A stretch of DNA of 64,000 nt from Xestospongia muta (Eukaryota; Porifera; Demospongiae; Haplosclerida; Petrosiidae). Positions 47,601 to 58,639 of the stretch are shown here, piece after piece. How positions within the stretch are numbered: the stretch's first letter is position 1; each line of letters starts with the position of its first letter. The notes under the pieces were generated by a model that saw nothing but the letters and a program-made list of their open reading frames with translations, did no database searches and was not told the DNA's origin. The stretch spans positions 5,237,827-5,301,826 of the forward strand of contig OY848928.1 of NCBI GenBank assembly GCA_963693285.1. The letters are read 5' to 3'. Made by a program: the position numbers and the translations under genes.

Positions 47601-50301
47601 CGTTATAAAGACATGCAATGTGAAATGGTGACTTGTGGTCGGCATTAGTAAAGATAATTGAATTAACAGGATCATCGTCAAACTGTAGCAGAGTTTCAGC
47701 AAGCTTTATATTACCTAGTTGGCATGTATGATGAAGTGGCAACCAACCATCTTTGTCAGGAATTTTCAATGCTTTGGGGGCTATCTGTAAAAGAAAGACA
47801 ACAGCTTCAAATGAATTGCGCATGCAGGCTAGATGAAGAGGAGTTTCTCCATTAAGATTAGTATAAGTTAATATGGTTTTATCAGCTGTACCAAGTAGTT
47901 TTATTGAGTTGAGACAATGATTTAGACATGCTATATGAAGAGGTGTATTACCGTATTTGTCCACTGACTTTGTTAGGATTGCCATGCTTGGATCTGCAAG
48001 TAATACCTTCAAGGAATGATGCAGTATAGACTTTTTACTGGCACAATGAAGAAGTGTAGATTGATTGGTGTTGGAAGCTGAGAGAAAGAGGGCTGCATTT
48101 TCAAATCGTAAATTCTTGATGGCTGTTTGAAGAGGAGTCAGATTGTCACCATTGCAAGCAAACAAAGCAGTTCTGAAAAGATGGGAGTGCTTTAAATTCG
48201 CCAAGACCTTCTCCGCATTGAATGGTGCCATGGTTCTACTTGCCACATGGAGTACATTGTCCTTGAAATAGATTTCTTCTGGAAACAATTGATACAGTAC
48301 ATCAGGAAGAACTGTGTTGCCTCTCTTTGCTAAGGTCAGTATTGCTTCCATTAGTGGTGTAAGACCATTGTCATTGGTAACTTTAGTATTAAAATCTCTA
48401 TATACTGCAAACACCTGTAATATATCAACTTTACATTTTCTACAGGCTACATGTAGTGGTAAGTTACCTTGGTTGTTTTGCAAATTTTGATGCGCCAATG
48501 GTAAGACTAATTTGATACAATTAAGACACTCTATTGGTAAACTACAGGCAAAATGAAGTATTGTGTTCCCTTTACTAAGATGGTTGTTTGGGTCACAGCC
48601 AGGATGTGATAAAATGATAAAGAGTAATTTATCGTTGTCGCTTTTGAAACACTTTAGAAGAAGATTTGGAGAATTTTGTCGCATCCAAGTAATGCTTTCT
48701 GGTTGTTTGAGAAGAAGTTCAAGATAAGGATAGTTAATTTCTCCGTGAATTTGAAAGCATTTTGCAACGACTAAATCTAGTGCTGTTAGACCACTTTTAT
48801 TTCTTATGTTCAAGCTCTGCCCAACTTTTGGATGAGACATGATACTCTTCAAATGAAAAGCAGAAATAATTGTTTTCTCACATATCAAATGAAGAACGGT
48901 GTTACTGGAGATATTTTGAAGTGTTGGATCAAATTGTGTCACTATAGAGAGGATCATACTTTGCAATTGTTCTTGGTAAGCTTGATTGGAGAGTGAAATG
49001 TGTAAAGGTGTGTCACCCTTATTGTTTTGGATTAGGCAATTTGATACTTTGCATAAATCACTTGCTATAGATAAATGAGATAATTTACACGTAATATGCA
49101 TAGGGGTATCCCCCTTGTGGTTTTGCTGATTAGGATCACACCCTGCTTTCAAAAGTGTCGAGAGAGAATTTTTATCTCCACACCAAGCTGCGTAATGCAA
49201 TAATGTGTTACCATTTTTGAGAGCTAAATTCAACTCCACATGCTCTTGTAGGTAATCAACTGATGCATAAGGCAGAAATATAAAGAGTGACCTGAGTATC
49301 GCTAGATCATTTTCGCTCAAAAGAGGTGTGTGTTTCAAACTATTGACTATCTCAACAATGATGTTTGTTTCTGTGATTAAATTTTTATTGATATTTAATA
49401 ATGTTTTAATAACTTGAAACCAAGAACGGTCGTTAGCAATGCTAATTATAGTCTGGCTATTGTTACTGCTTGCTAATTGTGGATTGTGTTTCAATAATGA
49501 AATAGCTTGTGATTCAGATAGTATGTGGCTTTGAAATAATTCAGCTATACTCTCTTCAGATTCTAAGGTTACTGACCTGTAAGTTAGTGGAGGTGATAAA
49601 GTAGTTTTAGCTTCAGGTGTTCTGTCATGGGAACTCTTTCTTTCTTGTTCCTTCTTTGCAATGTCAGCTGTTTCTTTGTCATTTTCTTTTTTACTAAATT
49701 CAATTTGCTTTGTAGCTATAGGATCTGCTGTATCTTGATAAGTTGGTATTTCTTTATCTGATGATAGTACTATGACTTGCAGACCTTCTCCATTGTTGTT
49801 GGGTTTGTCTTCATTTTCAGTTTCAATGTCCCAAATGATCTTCTCCAGTGCCTGTTGCCAAAAGTCTGTTTCTTGACTATAACCACCCTCATATTTATCA
49901 CATTTAACACTGTCCTCTGTAACAATATCTTCAACATCTTGACGATAACCCATCTCATCTTTAGTATCTGAGATCATATATTGTTCTTGTACCTCTGATT
50001 TCATCACACGACTGAACTGTGAGCATGTACTTTTTTTCCTGTCGTCCTCATCGGAATTAGATTCTTTAGATGTACAAATTTGTCTGAAGGAGCTTGACAG
50101 TCCATATTGGTTTTTGACTACAGGTTCTTTATCTGAAAATACTGATGTAACAATATGTTCGTCTCTCTGATTGTTTGATTGTTTCACTATCTCTAGAGAG
50201 CCGGCAACTTTGTGTACACGGATTTCACTTAAGAAGAAGACATCATGAGAAGAATGTCTACTGGTATAGGAAGAGGTCTCTGTCTCAATGGAAGACGCCA
50301 T
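44617..50301 (-). CDS. ankyrin-repeat Roc-COR (ROCO) GTPase protein
   Basis: Exon 1 (50301-44872) codes for 1810 aa. The open frame would stop soon after (SNYSALI), but CCATTG|GTAAGT is a strong donor and two short in-phase exons follow (44814-44788 VVAERCEEE; 44685-44617 ending LIQKNIL), predicting about 1841 aa. Residues 1-330 are low complexity. From about 350 to 1130 there are many ankyrin repeats (for example NTLLHYAAWCGDK, GDTPMHITCKLSH, YGNTPLHIACLNH). At about 1150 a Roc GTPase begins: P-loop GSTGVGKST, DFAGQ, IIIGSHKD at about 1270. A COR-like region follows. No kinase or LRR is present. ROCO proteins are GTP-dependent scaffolds; the pathway here is unknown. A 5.4-kb exon is exceptional in this window. 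Confidence 0.87.
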
Positions 50302-50615
50302 TTTGAGGTCAGCTTATGACTTAGTCACACTACAGTGTTACAATCTATAAAAGGCTTGTGTTATTTCAGTCACTATACTTACTTGAAGCTGCATATATCA
50401 ACTGATTTCATAATTTATCTGCAGAATATGACAGGGTTCTACCCACATGATCTTGTCTTTTGCTTGGTGAAAATAATTTCTAGAAGAAAGATAACAATAT
50501 TAATTTGCAATATTATTTATTCGATTTTATTACTTTATAGCTTATGAATATTAATAAGCGTAAACTATTTTAACCCTTTTCTTTCTTTGATCATAATTAC
50601 ATAACCGATACAGAG
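50302..50615. promoter_or_regulatory. divergent intergenic region ROCO / HMGCL
   Basis: 314 bp between two start codons pointing away from each other, so it must hold both promoters. No clear TATA box or other motif recognised. A short ORF inside is not convincing. Confidence 0.5.
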
Positions 50616-53600
50616 ATGAGCCAAACAATAAAGTTAACTCGAAAATTGTCAGAGAAACTCTCTACAAAGCCTCTTTGCCTACAAATGGTGAGTCTAATGA
50701 TATGAGTTATTGTGGGTGTGACTAATAATCGACTATCTCCACCCATTTATTAGGCCAGACAATTATTAGGTTCATCGTTATCGAACAAAGTCAAGGTGGT
50801 CGAAGTCGGACCTCGAGACGGCCTTCAGAATGAGAAAGTCAGTTAATTGGGGGTGTGGTTTAATTACTTTTAATAATTCATAACCTATTAATTATAATTA
50901 AATATAAATGTTTGGCCTGTTCTTACATTCACAATTTAGATGTACTTATAACAACATATCTTTATAACAATTCATAGTTTCTTAAATCTATAGGAAACAG
51001 TGCCTACTGATATAAAGATACAATTGATTGATATGCTTTCAGAGACAGGACTTAAAGTAATTGAAGCAACAAGCTTTGTCTCTCCCAAATGGGTACCCCA
51101 GGTACATGATGTATTACATAATGGTACATGTACATATATGGGTATTACATGTATATAGATGGGTGACCACAAAGAAGTGATGGCTGGAATAAAGAGACAT
51201 CCAGGAGTGACTTATCCTGTATTGGTACCTAATCTACAAGGATTTCAAGCAGCTGTAAGTGCAATACTTTGTCAGTGAAAAGATTATAATGTATAAAAGG
51301 GGGTGGGATTAGGAACTTGTATCTATCCGTCCATATTAAACGTGACTATCCATCCATACATAGCAGCTATCTATCTATACTTGTATTTGAGTTATCCATT
51401 ATATTTTCCAGGTTGATTCAGGAGCGCAAGAGGTTGCCATATTTGGTGCTGCTTCAGAAACATTTAGCAAGTCAGTAGTGATCGTTATGTGTTTAGTGAA
51501 TACTAATATGTCTACAGAAAGAATATCAACTGCAGTATTGATGAGAGTCTAGAGAGATTTAAACTGGTTACTGAAGCTGCAAAAACACATGGCATTCCTG
51601 TTAGAGGGTAAGTTATCAGATCATCCATTAATCTGTAAACAAAAACTGTTACCAAATTCCATCAATTATCGGTCCATTAGTCTGTATCTATTAATTTAGC
51701 TAGCTACCATCTGTCTATTGTTGTACATAACATTCATCCATTATGTTCAGGTATGTATCTTGTGTGGTAGGCTGTCCTTATGAAGGAGCTGTATCTCCAG
51801 AAGCAGTATCCAAGGTAACCTAATATTGTGTACATGTAAACAACATTATGTACATGTAAACAAAAACTGTTTACCAAATTTCCTTGATAAGCAGTAGAAA
51901 AAATTGAATATTCTTGTAATAATTCTGTGCAGTAAAGTGAGAGGTAGTCCATTAAAATTTACCGTAAACATAGCAATGTATTGTCCAAAATCTTGCAATG
52001 CTATTAGATAGTGTGTCTGTAACAAATGGTATGTGTATACAAGATCAGCCCTACATAAAGGGTGGGGCTCGTATATCGTGCAGGCTATAGCTATTCACCG
52101 CCTCTAGTCTACATCTATTAAACTATTGTGCAAGATCATCGCTACATAAAGGGTGGGGCTCGTCTATTGTGCAGGCTATAGCTATTCACTGGTTCTAGTC
52201 TATATCTATTAAACTATTGTGCAAGGTCATCGCTACATAAAGGGTGGGGCTCGTCTATTGTGCAGGCTATAGCTATTCACTGCCTCTAGTCTATTAAACT
52301 ATTGTGCGATTATATTTTACACAATTGAATGCTTGTGTTTTACAGGTGGCTGTAAAGATGAAGGAAATGGGATGTTATGAGATATCACTAGGAGATACTA
52401 TTGGCGTGGGAACACCTGGTAAGATTGTACTGGTAGTAGTAAATTTGATCCTATGTACTAATATTCACAAGTCCACAGTGAGATCTCATCTGATAGTAAG
52501 TACTTTCAGTTTCAATAATATCACACTAGGGAGTACTGGAGTAGGTGTATCCCATACTATTTTACCAGACAGGCCCAGACTATTGTATAACGAGGGCTTA
52601 CCTGGTAGGATAGTATGGGATACACCTACTCCAGTACTTCGTAGTGCGATATTATCGAAGGTAAAAGTACTTACTATCAGATGAGATCTCACTGTGGACT
52701 TATGAATATCAGTACTTAGGATCATATTTACTATTGAGAGTGTGATAGCTACCATTAGTAAGCTCTAGACTAGTGAACATCAGTACTTACCAGAGTGACC
52801 TATGATAGCTACCATTAGTAAGCTCTAGACTAGTAAACATCAGTACTTACCAGAGTGACCTATGATAGCTACCATTAGTAAGCTCTAGACTAGTGAACAT
52901 CAGTGCTTACCACAGTGACCTATGATAGCTACCATTAGTAAGCTCTAGACTAGTAAACATTAGTACTTACCACAGTGACCTATGATATCTACCATTAGTA
53001 AGCTCTAGACTAGTGAACATCAGTACTTACCACAACGACTTATTATAGCTACCATTAGTAAGCTCTAGACTAGTAAACATCAGTACTTACCACAGTGACC
53101 TATGACCATTAGCAAGCTTTAGACTTCAATACCACAGTGACCTAGTTCTATTTCTAACAATTATATTTTTGTTTTTATTATTTAGCCTCAATAGCAGAAA
53201 TGCTACGAGTTGTGTCCTCTCACCTACCAATGTCTTGTCTTGCTATTCATTGTCATGATACATATGGACAAGCATTAGCCAACATACTAGTTGCATTACA
53301 GGTACAACTGATTTTTGAAACCTGTTTAGATTTTTAGAAGGAGACCTCAGCAATAGAGGAAACAGTAGTTTTGATTGTTATCAAAATTTGAAAGGGAACT
53401 GAAATCTATTGAGCCATAATACTAATGTTTAGCTGGTATCTTTTGTCCACCTGTTCATCCATCTACCTACTCATCTGTCCATTCATTTGTCTATTCATTA
53501 TCCATTCATCCATCTATCATCCATCCATTCTAGATGGGTATATCGGTGATCGATTCATCTATCTGTGGTCTCGGTGGCTGTCCCTATGCAGCAGGTGCTT

Positions 53601-53876
53601 CCGGTAACGTGGCAACTGAAGATGTAGTTTACATGTTAAATGGAGTGGGTATTGAAACGGTGAGTAATGAAATGGTACTAGTCTCATTCCCATACTGATG
53701 ATACCTAGTCTCATTCCCATACTGACTTGAGACCAAGAAAATTGGAATATTTTTAATTGTTGTTAATTTAGGGGATTGATTTACAGAAACTTGTTCGAAC
53801 TGGAGTCTTTATATCAGACTGTTTAGGTCGGAAACCTTCATCTAAGGTGACGCAAGCTTTGTCTTCTCATCTGTGA
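50616..53876 (+). CDS. HMGCL: hydroxymethylglutaryl-CoA lyase
   Basis: Exons 50616-50687, 50754-50837, 50994-51101, 51159-51254, 51412-51470, then further exons to 53876, all GT-AG. Blocks: [124 protein letters not shown]. The metal-binding Asp of GPRDG, the HCHD histidines and the catalytic Cys of GGCPYA are present. The enzyme splits HMG-CoA into acetoacetate and acetyl-CoA in leucine breakdown and ketogenesis. The N-terminus ([17 protein letters not shown]) is basic and hydroxylated, consistent with a mitochondrial presequence. The introns near 51820-52340 and 52420-53185 are repeat-filled. The 3' half is duplicated downstream. Confidence 0.94.
52042..52310. repeat. three-copy tandem repeat of about 90 bp in HMGCL intron
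   Basis: Units share CTACATAAAGGGTGGGGCTC, GTGCAGGCTATAGCTATTCA and TATTAAACTATTGTGC. The same array is in the duplicated unit at 56724-56995. Confidence 0.85.
52418..52745. mobile_element. foldback (long inverted repeat) element in HMGCL intron
   Basis: Two arms of about 150 bp are imperfect inverse copies around about 52585: AGTCCACAGTGAGATCTCAT on the left mirrors ATGAGATCTCACTGTGGACT on the right, and GTACTGGAGTAGGTGTATCC mirrors GGATACACCTACTCCAGTAC. As a result the two strands give near-identical translations, which are not real proteins. A non-autonomous foldback/MITE-type insertion. Duplicate at 57108-57427. Confidence 0.8.
52746..53105. repeat. 60-bp minisatellite, six units
   Basis: Exact 60-bp period: TAGCTACCATTAGTAAGCTC, TAGACTAGTGAACATCAGTA, CTTACCACAGTGACCTATGA. 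GTGAACAT and GTAAACAT variants alternate, giving a 120-bp higher-order period. The duplicated copy at 57428-57725 has five units. Confidence 0.95.
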
Positions 53877-54017
53877 AAATATCAATGATTTTTAATAATA
53901 TTTATTGTAATTGTCGTTATTATTGTTTTAAAAAATAATACTATTTTATAATATTATGAATATTGTTAAAACTGCTATAAAAACGACCAACTTATTACGT
54001 TAATTAGTCGAGAAACA

Positions 54018-55883
54018 ATGGCGAAGTCTGAGGACGAAGATGTTCCCCATGCGCAATTTGAGGACGAACCTCCTGTTCATTCACGTACTCCTACACCACA
54101 ACGTCAACGACGTTTGTCTGCACAATCACAAGATGAACAACAGGACGAACGAGAAGAGCCACAAACTTCAAGAGGATTTGAGATTGAATCTATTCTGCGC
54201 CACCTAAATTGTCCGCTTTGTGGAAACCTCTTTACTGATCCGAGATCGTTGCCATGTTTAGATTCCTTCTGCTCTGGTTGTCTCAATCAAAATATAAGAG
54301 AAAAGGTTGAAGAGTGGAGGAAGCTAGCAGTAGAGCGAGAAGAGGAGTGTCGCCGCCGTCAGGTCGAAGAGGAGCAAGACCAGTCAGACGACGAACAAGA
54401 CCAGTCCGACGAGGAAGATGAACACAGCACTATACCCTCACAGTCTAGTCCAGTTAACACTCCCAGTATCTCTACTGTTGACAGTCTTGTCAATTATTTT
54501 CAATATCGATGTCCATTAGGTTGTGAGTGTGATACCGGTATCAATGTGGATGAAGACGGGACTGTACAAGAGCCTGGTTACCCACGTTTAAATAGTGTTA
54601 TTGTCAATCTTATACACACCTTTGAACTTAGAGAAAAAGTACCAAAAGGAACGATTATATGTGGAGAATGTCAACTGCCTGATTCTTTTGCTATTGCCAT
54701 CTGTAACAATGAGGAATGTGCCAACAAGCCTCTCTGTGTCCCATGTCTTGAGCATCACCTGAGAGCTTCAACCACAAGAGAACATCGTATTGTTCACGCT
54801 AGTGCAAGTGTCCAAGAAAGAGACTCTGGTGCCAAACCTGATCCAGATCCACCTGATGAATGGAAACATTTTCTACGTCGAAGTTGGTACTGTCATGAGC
54901 ATCCTACTAACCCAGTAGACCGGTATTGTAAAGATTGCGATGAAGTAATTTGTCGAGATTGTAGCGATATTGCTAGTCGTCATCGAAGGTGTCCTAATGT
55001 TGACATGGCAGAGACGTATTGTGAAGAAGAATATGCACCCATCGTTCAAAAAATAGATGACGTAGAGAAGTTGCAAAACAAATTTGAAGCAGGTATAAAA
55101 AATGTTGAGGCAATAACGGAGGGTTTACACGAGAGAAGAGATTTCATAATAGCATCAGTAACTGAGCATTGTGATAACTTGATTCAAGATCTTCAAAGCC
55201 AACGTGATGACTTGATCCAACAAACTCGCGAAATTTGTGACTTAAAGACCAGACAGCTTACTGAGCAGCAAAAAATGCTACAACGCGTGTCAGAAACATT
55301 TGTCCGAAGTTTAGATTTTATTCGTGACATAGTAAATGCAGCAATTCCTGTAGAGTTCATGTTTCTGAAAACACAACTAAAGGAACGATTGAATTATTTA
55401 ATAAGTCACTATACGAACTATGATCGTATCCCCAACGACAACGAATATATATATTTTTATTTAAACAGTACATTCAACACTAACGGGGCTATTGGTATTG
55501 TTTACAGCACCCCTTGTGTTGAAGAATTCACAATGTGTAACTTTCCACGACGTCTCAGAGCCAGAAGAGTATATTCGTTTCAAGTTATAACCAGGGACAT
55601 ATTTCGTACCAGAGTACGTGGCCGTGAGTTATTACCACTTCAAGCGACTGTTACACACATGGAAGGGAATACTCTCGGTGAAGATGATGACAGCTATTCA
55701 TCTGATGGACAGGAGAGCCTGGAGTGTTTTGTTCATCATGATAATGATAATGGTGTTTATACTGTATATATGTTTCTGGCTACTTCAGGTTGTTATCGAG
55801 TATCTGTATATTCTCCACAACCACCACCCATCAATCGTCTCTATGTTCATGGTTGTCCAAAACGAGTTTATGTTGAACCATAA
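54018..55883 (+). CDS. TRIM-like RING/B-box/coiled-coil protein, copy 1
   Basis: Intronless, 621 aa, 141 bp after the HMGCL stop. RING about 65-171, split by an acidic/Ser-rich insert of about 76 residues (QDQSDDEQDQSDEEDE) between CSGC and CPLGC. The His ligand is Asp (LPCLDSFCSGC) and the last pair is C-x3-C. B-box-like zinc regions are at about 214-265 (CGECQLPD, CNNEEC) and about 292-335 (YCHEHPTNPVDRYCKDC). A coiled coil spans about 345-455, and a C-terminal beta region resembles a degenerate filamin repeat (GVYTVYMFLATSGCYRVSVY). No NHL repeats, so it is a family distinct from the cluster at 12139. Function unknown; ubiquitin-ligase activity is uncertain given the RING changes. Confidence 0.85.
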   Translation: MAKSEDEDVPHAQFEDEPPVHSRTPTPQRQRRLSAQSQDEQQDEREEPQTSRGFEIESILRHLNCPLCGNLFTDPRSLPCLDSFCSGCLNQNIREKVEEWRKLAVEREEECRRRQVEEEQDQSDDEQDQSDEEDEHSTIPSQSSPVNTPSISTVDSLVNYFQYRCPLGCECDTGINVDEDGTVQEPGYPRLNSVIVNLIHTFELREKVPKGTIICGECQLPDSFAIAICNNEECANKPLCVPCLEHHLRASTTREHRIVHASASVQERDSGAKPDPDPPDEWKHFLRRSWYCHEHPTNPVDRYCKDCDEVICRDCSDIASRHRRCPNVDMAETYCEEEYAPIVQKIDDVEKLQNKFEAGIKNVEAITEGLHERRDFIIASVTEHCDNLIQDLQSQRDDLIQQTREICDLKTRQLTEQQKMLQRVSETFVRSLDFIRDIVNAAIPVEFMFLKTQLKERLNYLISHYTNYDRIPNDNEYIYFYLNSTFNTNGAIGIVYSTPCVEEFTMCNFPRRLRARRVYSFQVITRDIFRTRVRGRELLPLQATVTHMEGNTLGEDDDSYSSDGQESLECFVHHDNDNGVYTVYMFLATSGCYRVSVYSPQPPPINRLYVHGCPKRVYVEP

Positions 55884-55974
55884 CTGTTAATGAAATGTTG
55901 TTATTTTTGATAAGCTAGATCACTATTTATTTAAGAAAACAAGACAGTATATTTAATTTTTATTCACGTTAATT

Positions 55975-56531
55975 AATTATGGAACAATTATCTTTTTATA
56001 GAGATAGGTGTGGCACAAGAAACTTTGTTATCGTAAATTCAATCTGTTCCTTTATATTTAGTATCATTCGAGAGAATAGTATCCTCATAGAGGAAGCATT
56101 AAAAGGAAAATTTGTGATACAAGACTTTGAGAGCTTCTCTAACACCATCAATGATATATATCACCAGTGTAGTCATTTTAAGGATGGACAGGTTAGACCC
56201 CTTTCTGATTGACACTAATATTTGTATGCCTTTGAAGTTGTCATTTCCTTTCTTTATATGGTGTTGTCATGGGTTACTACTATAGCTTTGATGTGTTGTC
56301 ATGACAACATGCAGTAGTTGCATTAATTTATTTTTAACTCTTTTAGAATGCATCATACATTCCTGAACTGGCCAGAATTGATCCATCGTTATGGGGAGTG
56401 TCCATTTGTACAGTTAATGGACAAAGGTTAAAATGGATGAATGGATGGATGGATAGATAGATGGATAAATGGATGAATAGCAGTAGATGGACTTATATTA
56501 CTTTCTTCAGACATTCAGTTGGAAATGGACA
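55975..56531 (+). pseudogene. glutaminase fragment, internally deleted and 3' truncated
   Basis: Matches 60603-61650 of GLS but lacks about 480 bp (60656-61150 region: exon 1 and most of exon 2). Retains exons reading IIRENSILIEEALKGKFVIQ and [20 protein letters not shown], and ends in RHSVGN, where the duplicated HMGCL intron begins. No start codon context; not functional. Confidence 0.85.
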
Positions 56532-56723
56532 TGTAAACAAAAGCTGTTTACCAAATTTCCTTGATAAGCAGTAGAAAAAATTGACTATTCTTGTAATAAT
56601 TCTGTGCAGTAAAGTGAGAGGTGGTCCATTAAAATTTACCGTAAATATCTACATAGCACTGTATTGTCTAAAATCTTGCGACGCTATTGGATAGTGTGTC
56701 TGTAACAAATGGTATGTGCATAC

Positions 56724-56995
56724 AAGGTCAGCCCTACATAAAGAGTGGGGCTCGTATATTGTGCAGGCTATAGCTATTCACTGCCTTTAGTCTATATCTA
56801 TTAAACTATTGTGCAAGATCATCGCTACATAAAGGGTGGGGCTCGTATATTGTGCAGGCTATAGCTATTCACCGGCTCTAGTCTATATCTATTAAACTAT
56901 TGTGCAAGATCATTGCTACATAAAGGGTGAGGCTTGTCTATTGTGCAGGCTCTAGCTATTCACTGCCTCTAGTCTATTAAACTATTGTGCGATTA
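56724..56995. repeat. second copy of the 90-bp intron tandem repeat
   Basis: Three units, as at 52042-52310, with minor substitutions. Confidence 0.85.
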
Positions 56996-57107
56996 TATTT
57001 TACACAATTGAATGCTTGTGTTTTACAGGTGGCTGTAAAGATGAAGGAAATGGGATGTCATGAGATATCACTAGGGGATACTATTGGCGTGGGAACACCT
57101 GGTAAGA

Positions 57108-57427
57108 TCGTACTGGTAGTAGTAAATTTGATCCTATGTACTGATATTCACAAGTCCACAGTGAGATCTCATCTGTTAGTAAGTACTTTCAGTTTCAATA
57201 ATATCACACTAGCGAGTACTGGAGTAGGTGTATCCCATATTATTTTACCAGACGGTCCCAGACTATTGTATAACAAGGCCTCACCTGGTAGGATAGTATG
57301 GGATACACCTACTCCAGTACTCCCTAGTGTGATATTATCGAAGGTAAAAGTACTTACTATCAGATGAGATCTCACTGTGGACTTATGAATATCAGTACTT
57401 AGGATCATATTTACTATTGAGAGTGTG
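57108..57427. mobile_element. second copy of the foldback element
   Basis: Same inverted-repeat structure as 52418-52745, carried by the segmental duplication; arms still pair well (GTACTGGAGTAGGTGTATCC with GGATACACCTACTCCAGTAC). Confidence 0.8.
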
Positions 57428-57725
57428 ATAGCTACCATTAGTAAGCTCTAGACTAGTGAACATCAGTACTTACCAGAGTGACCTATGATAGCTACCATTA
57501 GTAAGCTCTAGACTAGTGAACATCAGTGCTTACCACAGTGACCTATGATAGCTACCATTAGTAAGCTCTAGACTAGTAAACATCAGTACTTACCAGAGTG
57601 ACTTATGATAGCTACCATTAGTAAGCTCTAGACTAGTGAACATCAGTGCTTACCACAGTGACCTATGATAGCTACCATTAGTAAGATCTAGACTAGTAAA
57701 CATCAGTACTTACCACAGTGACCTA
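57428..57725. repeat. 60-bp minisatellite, five units
   Basis: Same unit as 52746-53105 with one unit fewer, so the array has changed length since the duplication. Confidence 0.95.
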
Positions 57726-58639
57726 TGACCATTAGCAAGCTTTAGACTTCAATACCACAGTGACCTAGTTCTATTTCTAACAATTATATTTTTGTTTTTA
57801 TTATTTAGCCTCAATAGCAGAAATGCTACGAGTTGTGTCCTCTCACCTACCAATGTCTTGTCTTGCTATTCATTGTCATGATACATATGGACAAGCATTA
57901 GCCAACATACTAGTTGCATTACAGGTACAACTGGTTTTTGAAACCTGTTTAGATTTTTAGAAGGAGACCTCAGCAATAGAGGAAACAGTAGTTTTGATTG
58001 TTATCAAAATTTGAAAGGGAACTGAAATCTGTTGAGCCATAATACTAATGTTTAGCTGGTATCTTTTGTCCACCTGTTCATCCATCTACCCACTCATCTG
58101 TCCATTCATCTGTCTATTCATTATCCATTCATCCATCTATCATCCATCCATTCTAGATGGGTATATCGGTGATCGATTCATCTATCTGTGGTCTCAGTGG
58201 CTGTCCCTATGCAGCAGGTGCTTCCGGTAACGTGGCAACTGAAGATGTAGTTTACATGTTAAATGGAGTGGGTATTGAAACGGTGAGTAATGAAATGATA
58301 CTAGTCTCATTCCCATACTGATGATACTAGTCTCATTCCTATACTGACTTGAGACCAAGAAAATTGGAATATTTTTAATTGTTGTTAATTTAGGGGATTG
58401 ACTTACAGAAACTTGTTCGAACTGGAGTCTTTATATCAGACTGTTTAGGTCGGAAACCTTCATCTAAGGTGACGCAAGCTTTGTCTTCTCATCTGTGAAA
58501 ATATCAATGATTTTTAATAATGTTTATTGTATTTGTCATTATTATTGTTTAAAAAAATAATACTATTTTATAATATTATGAATATTGTTAAAACTGCTAT
58601 AAAAACGACCAACTTATTACCTTAATTAGTCGAGAAACA

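Larger units (their letters stand above)
56533..58498 (+). pseudogene. HMGCL 3' half, duplicated copy without 5' exons
   Basis: Repeats 51852-53876 including intron repeats. Exons [59 protein letters not shown] and the terminal exon are open, but the first six exons are missing. The invariant GLGGCPYA has become GLSGCPYA. Confidence 0.88.

Noticed and set aside
52304..52755. ORFs of 126 and 89 aa on opposite strands with near-identical sequence
   Set aside because: They arise from the arms of an inverted repeat in an HMGCL intron; the plus ORF merely continues a real exon into the intron. The same holds at 56987-57438.
52746..53105. CRISPR-like array
   Set aside because: The 60-bp units are contiguous without unique spacers, in an animal intron; this is a minisatellite.
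55979..56212. 77-aa ORF as a separate gene
   Set aside because: It is part of the internally deleted glutaminase fragment, reading across an intron.
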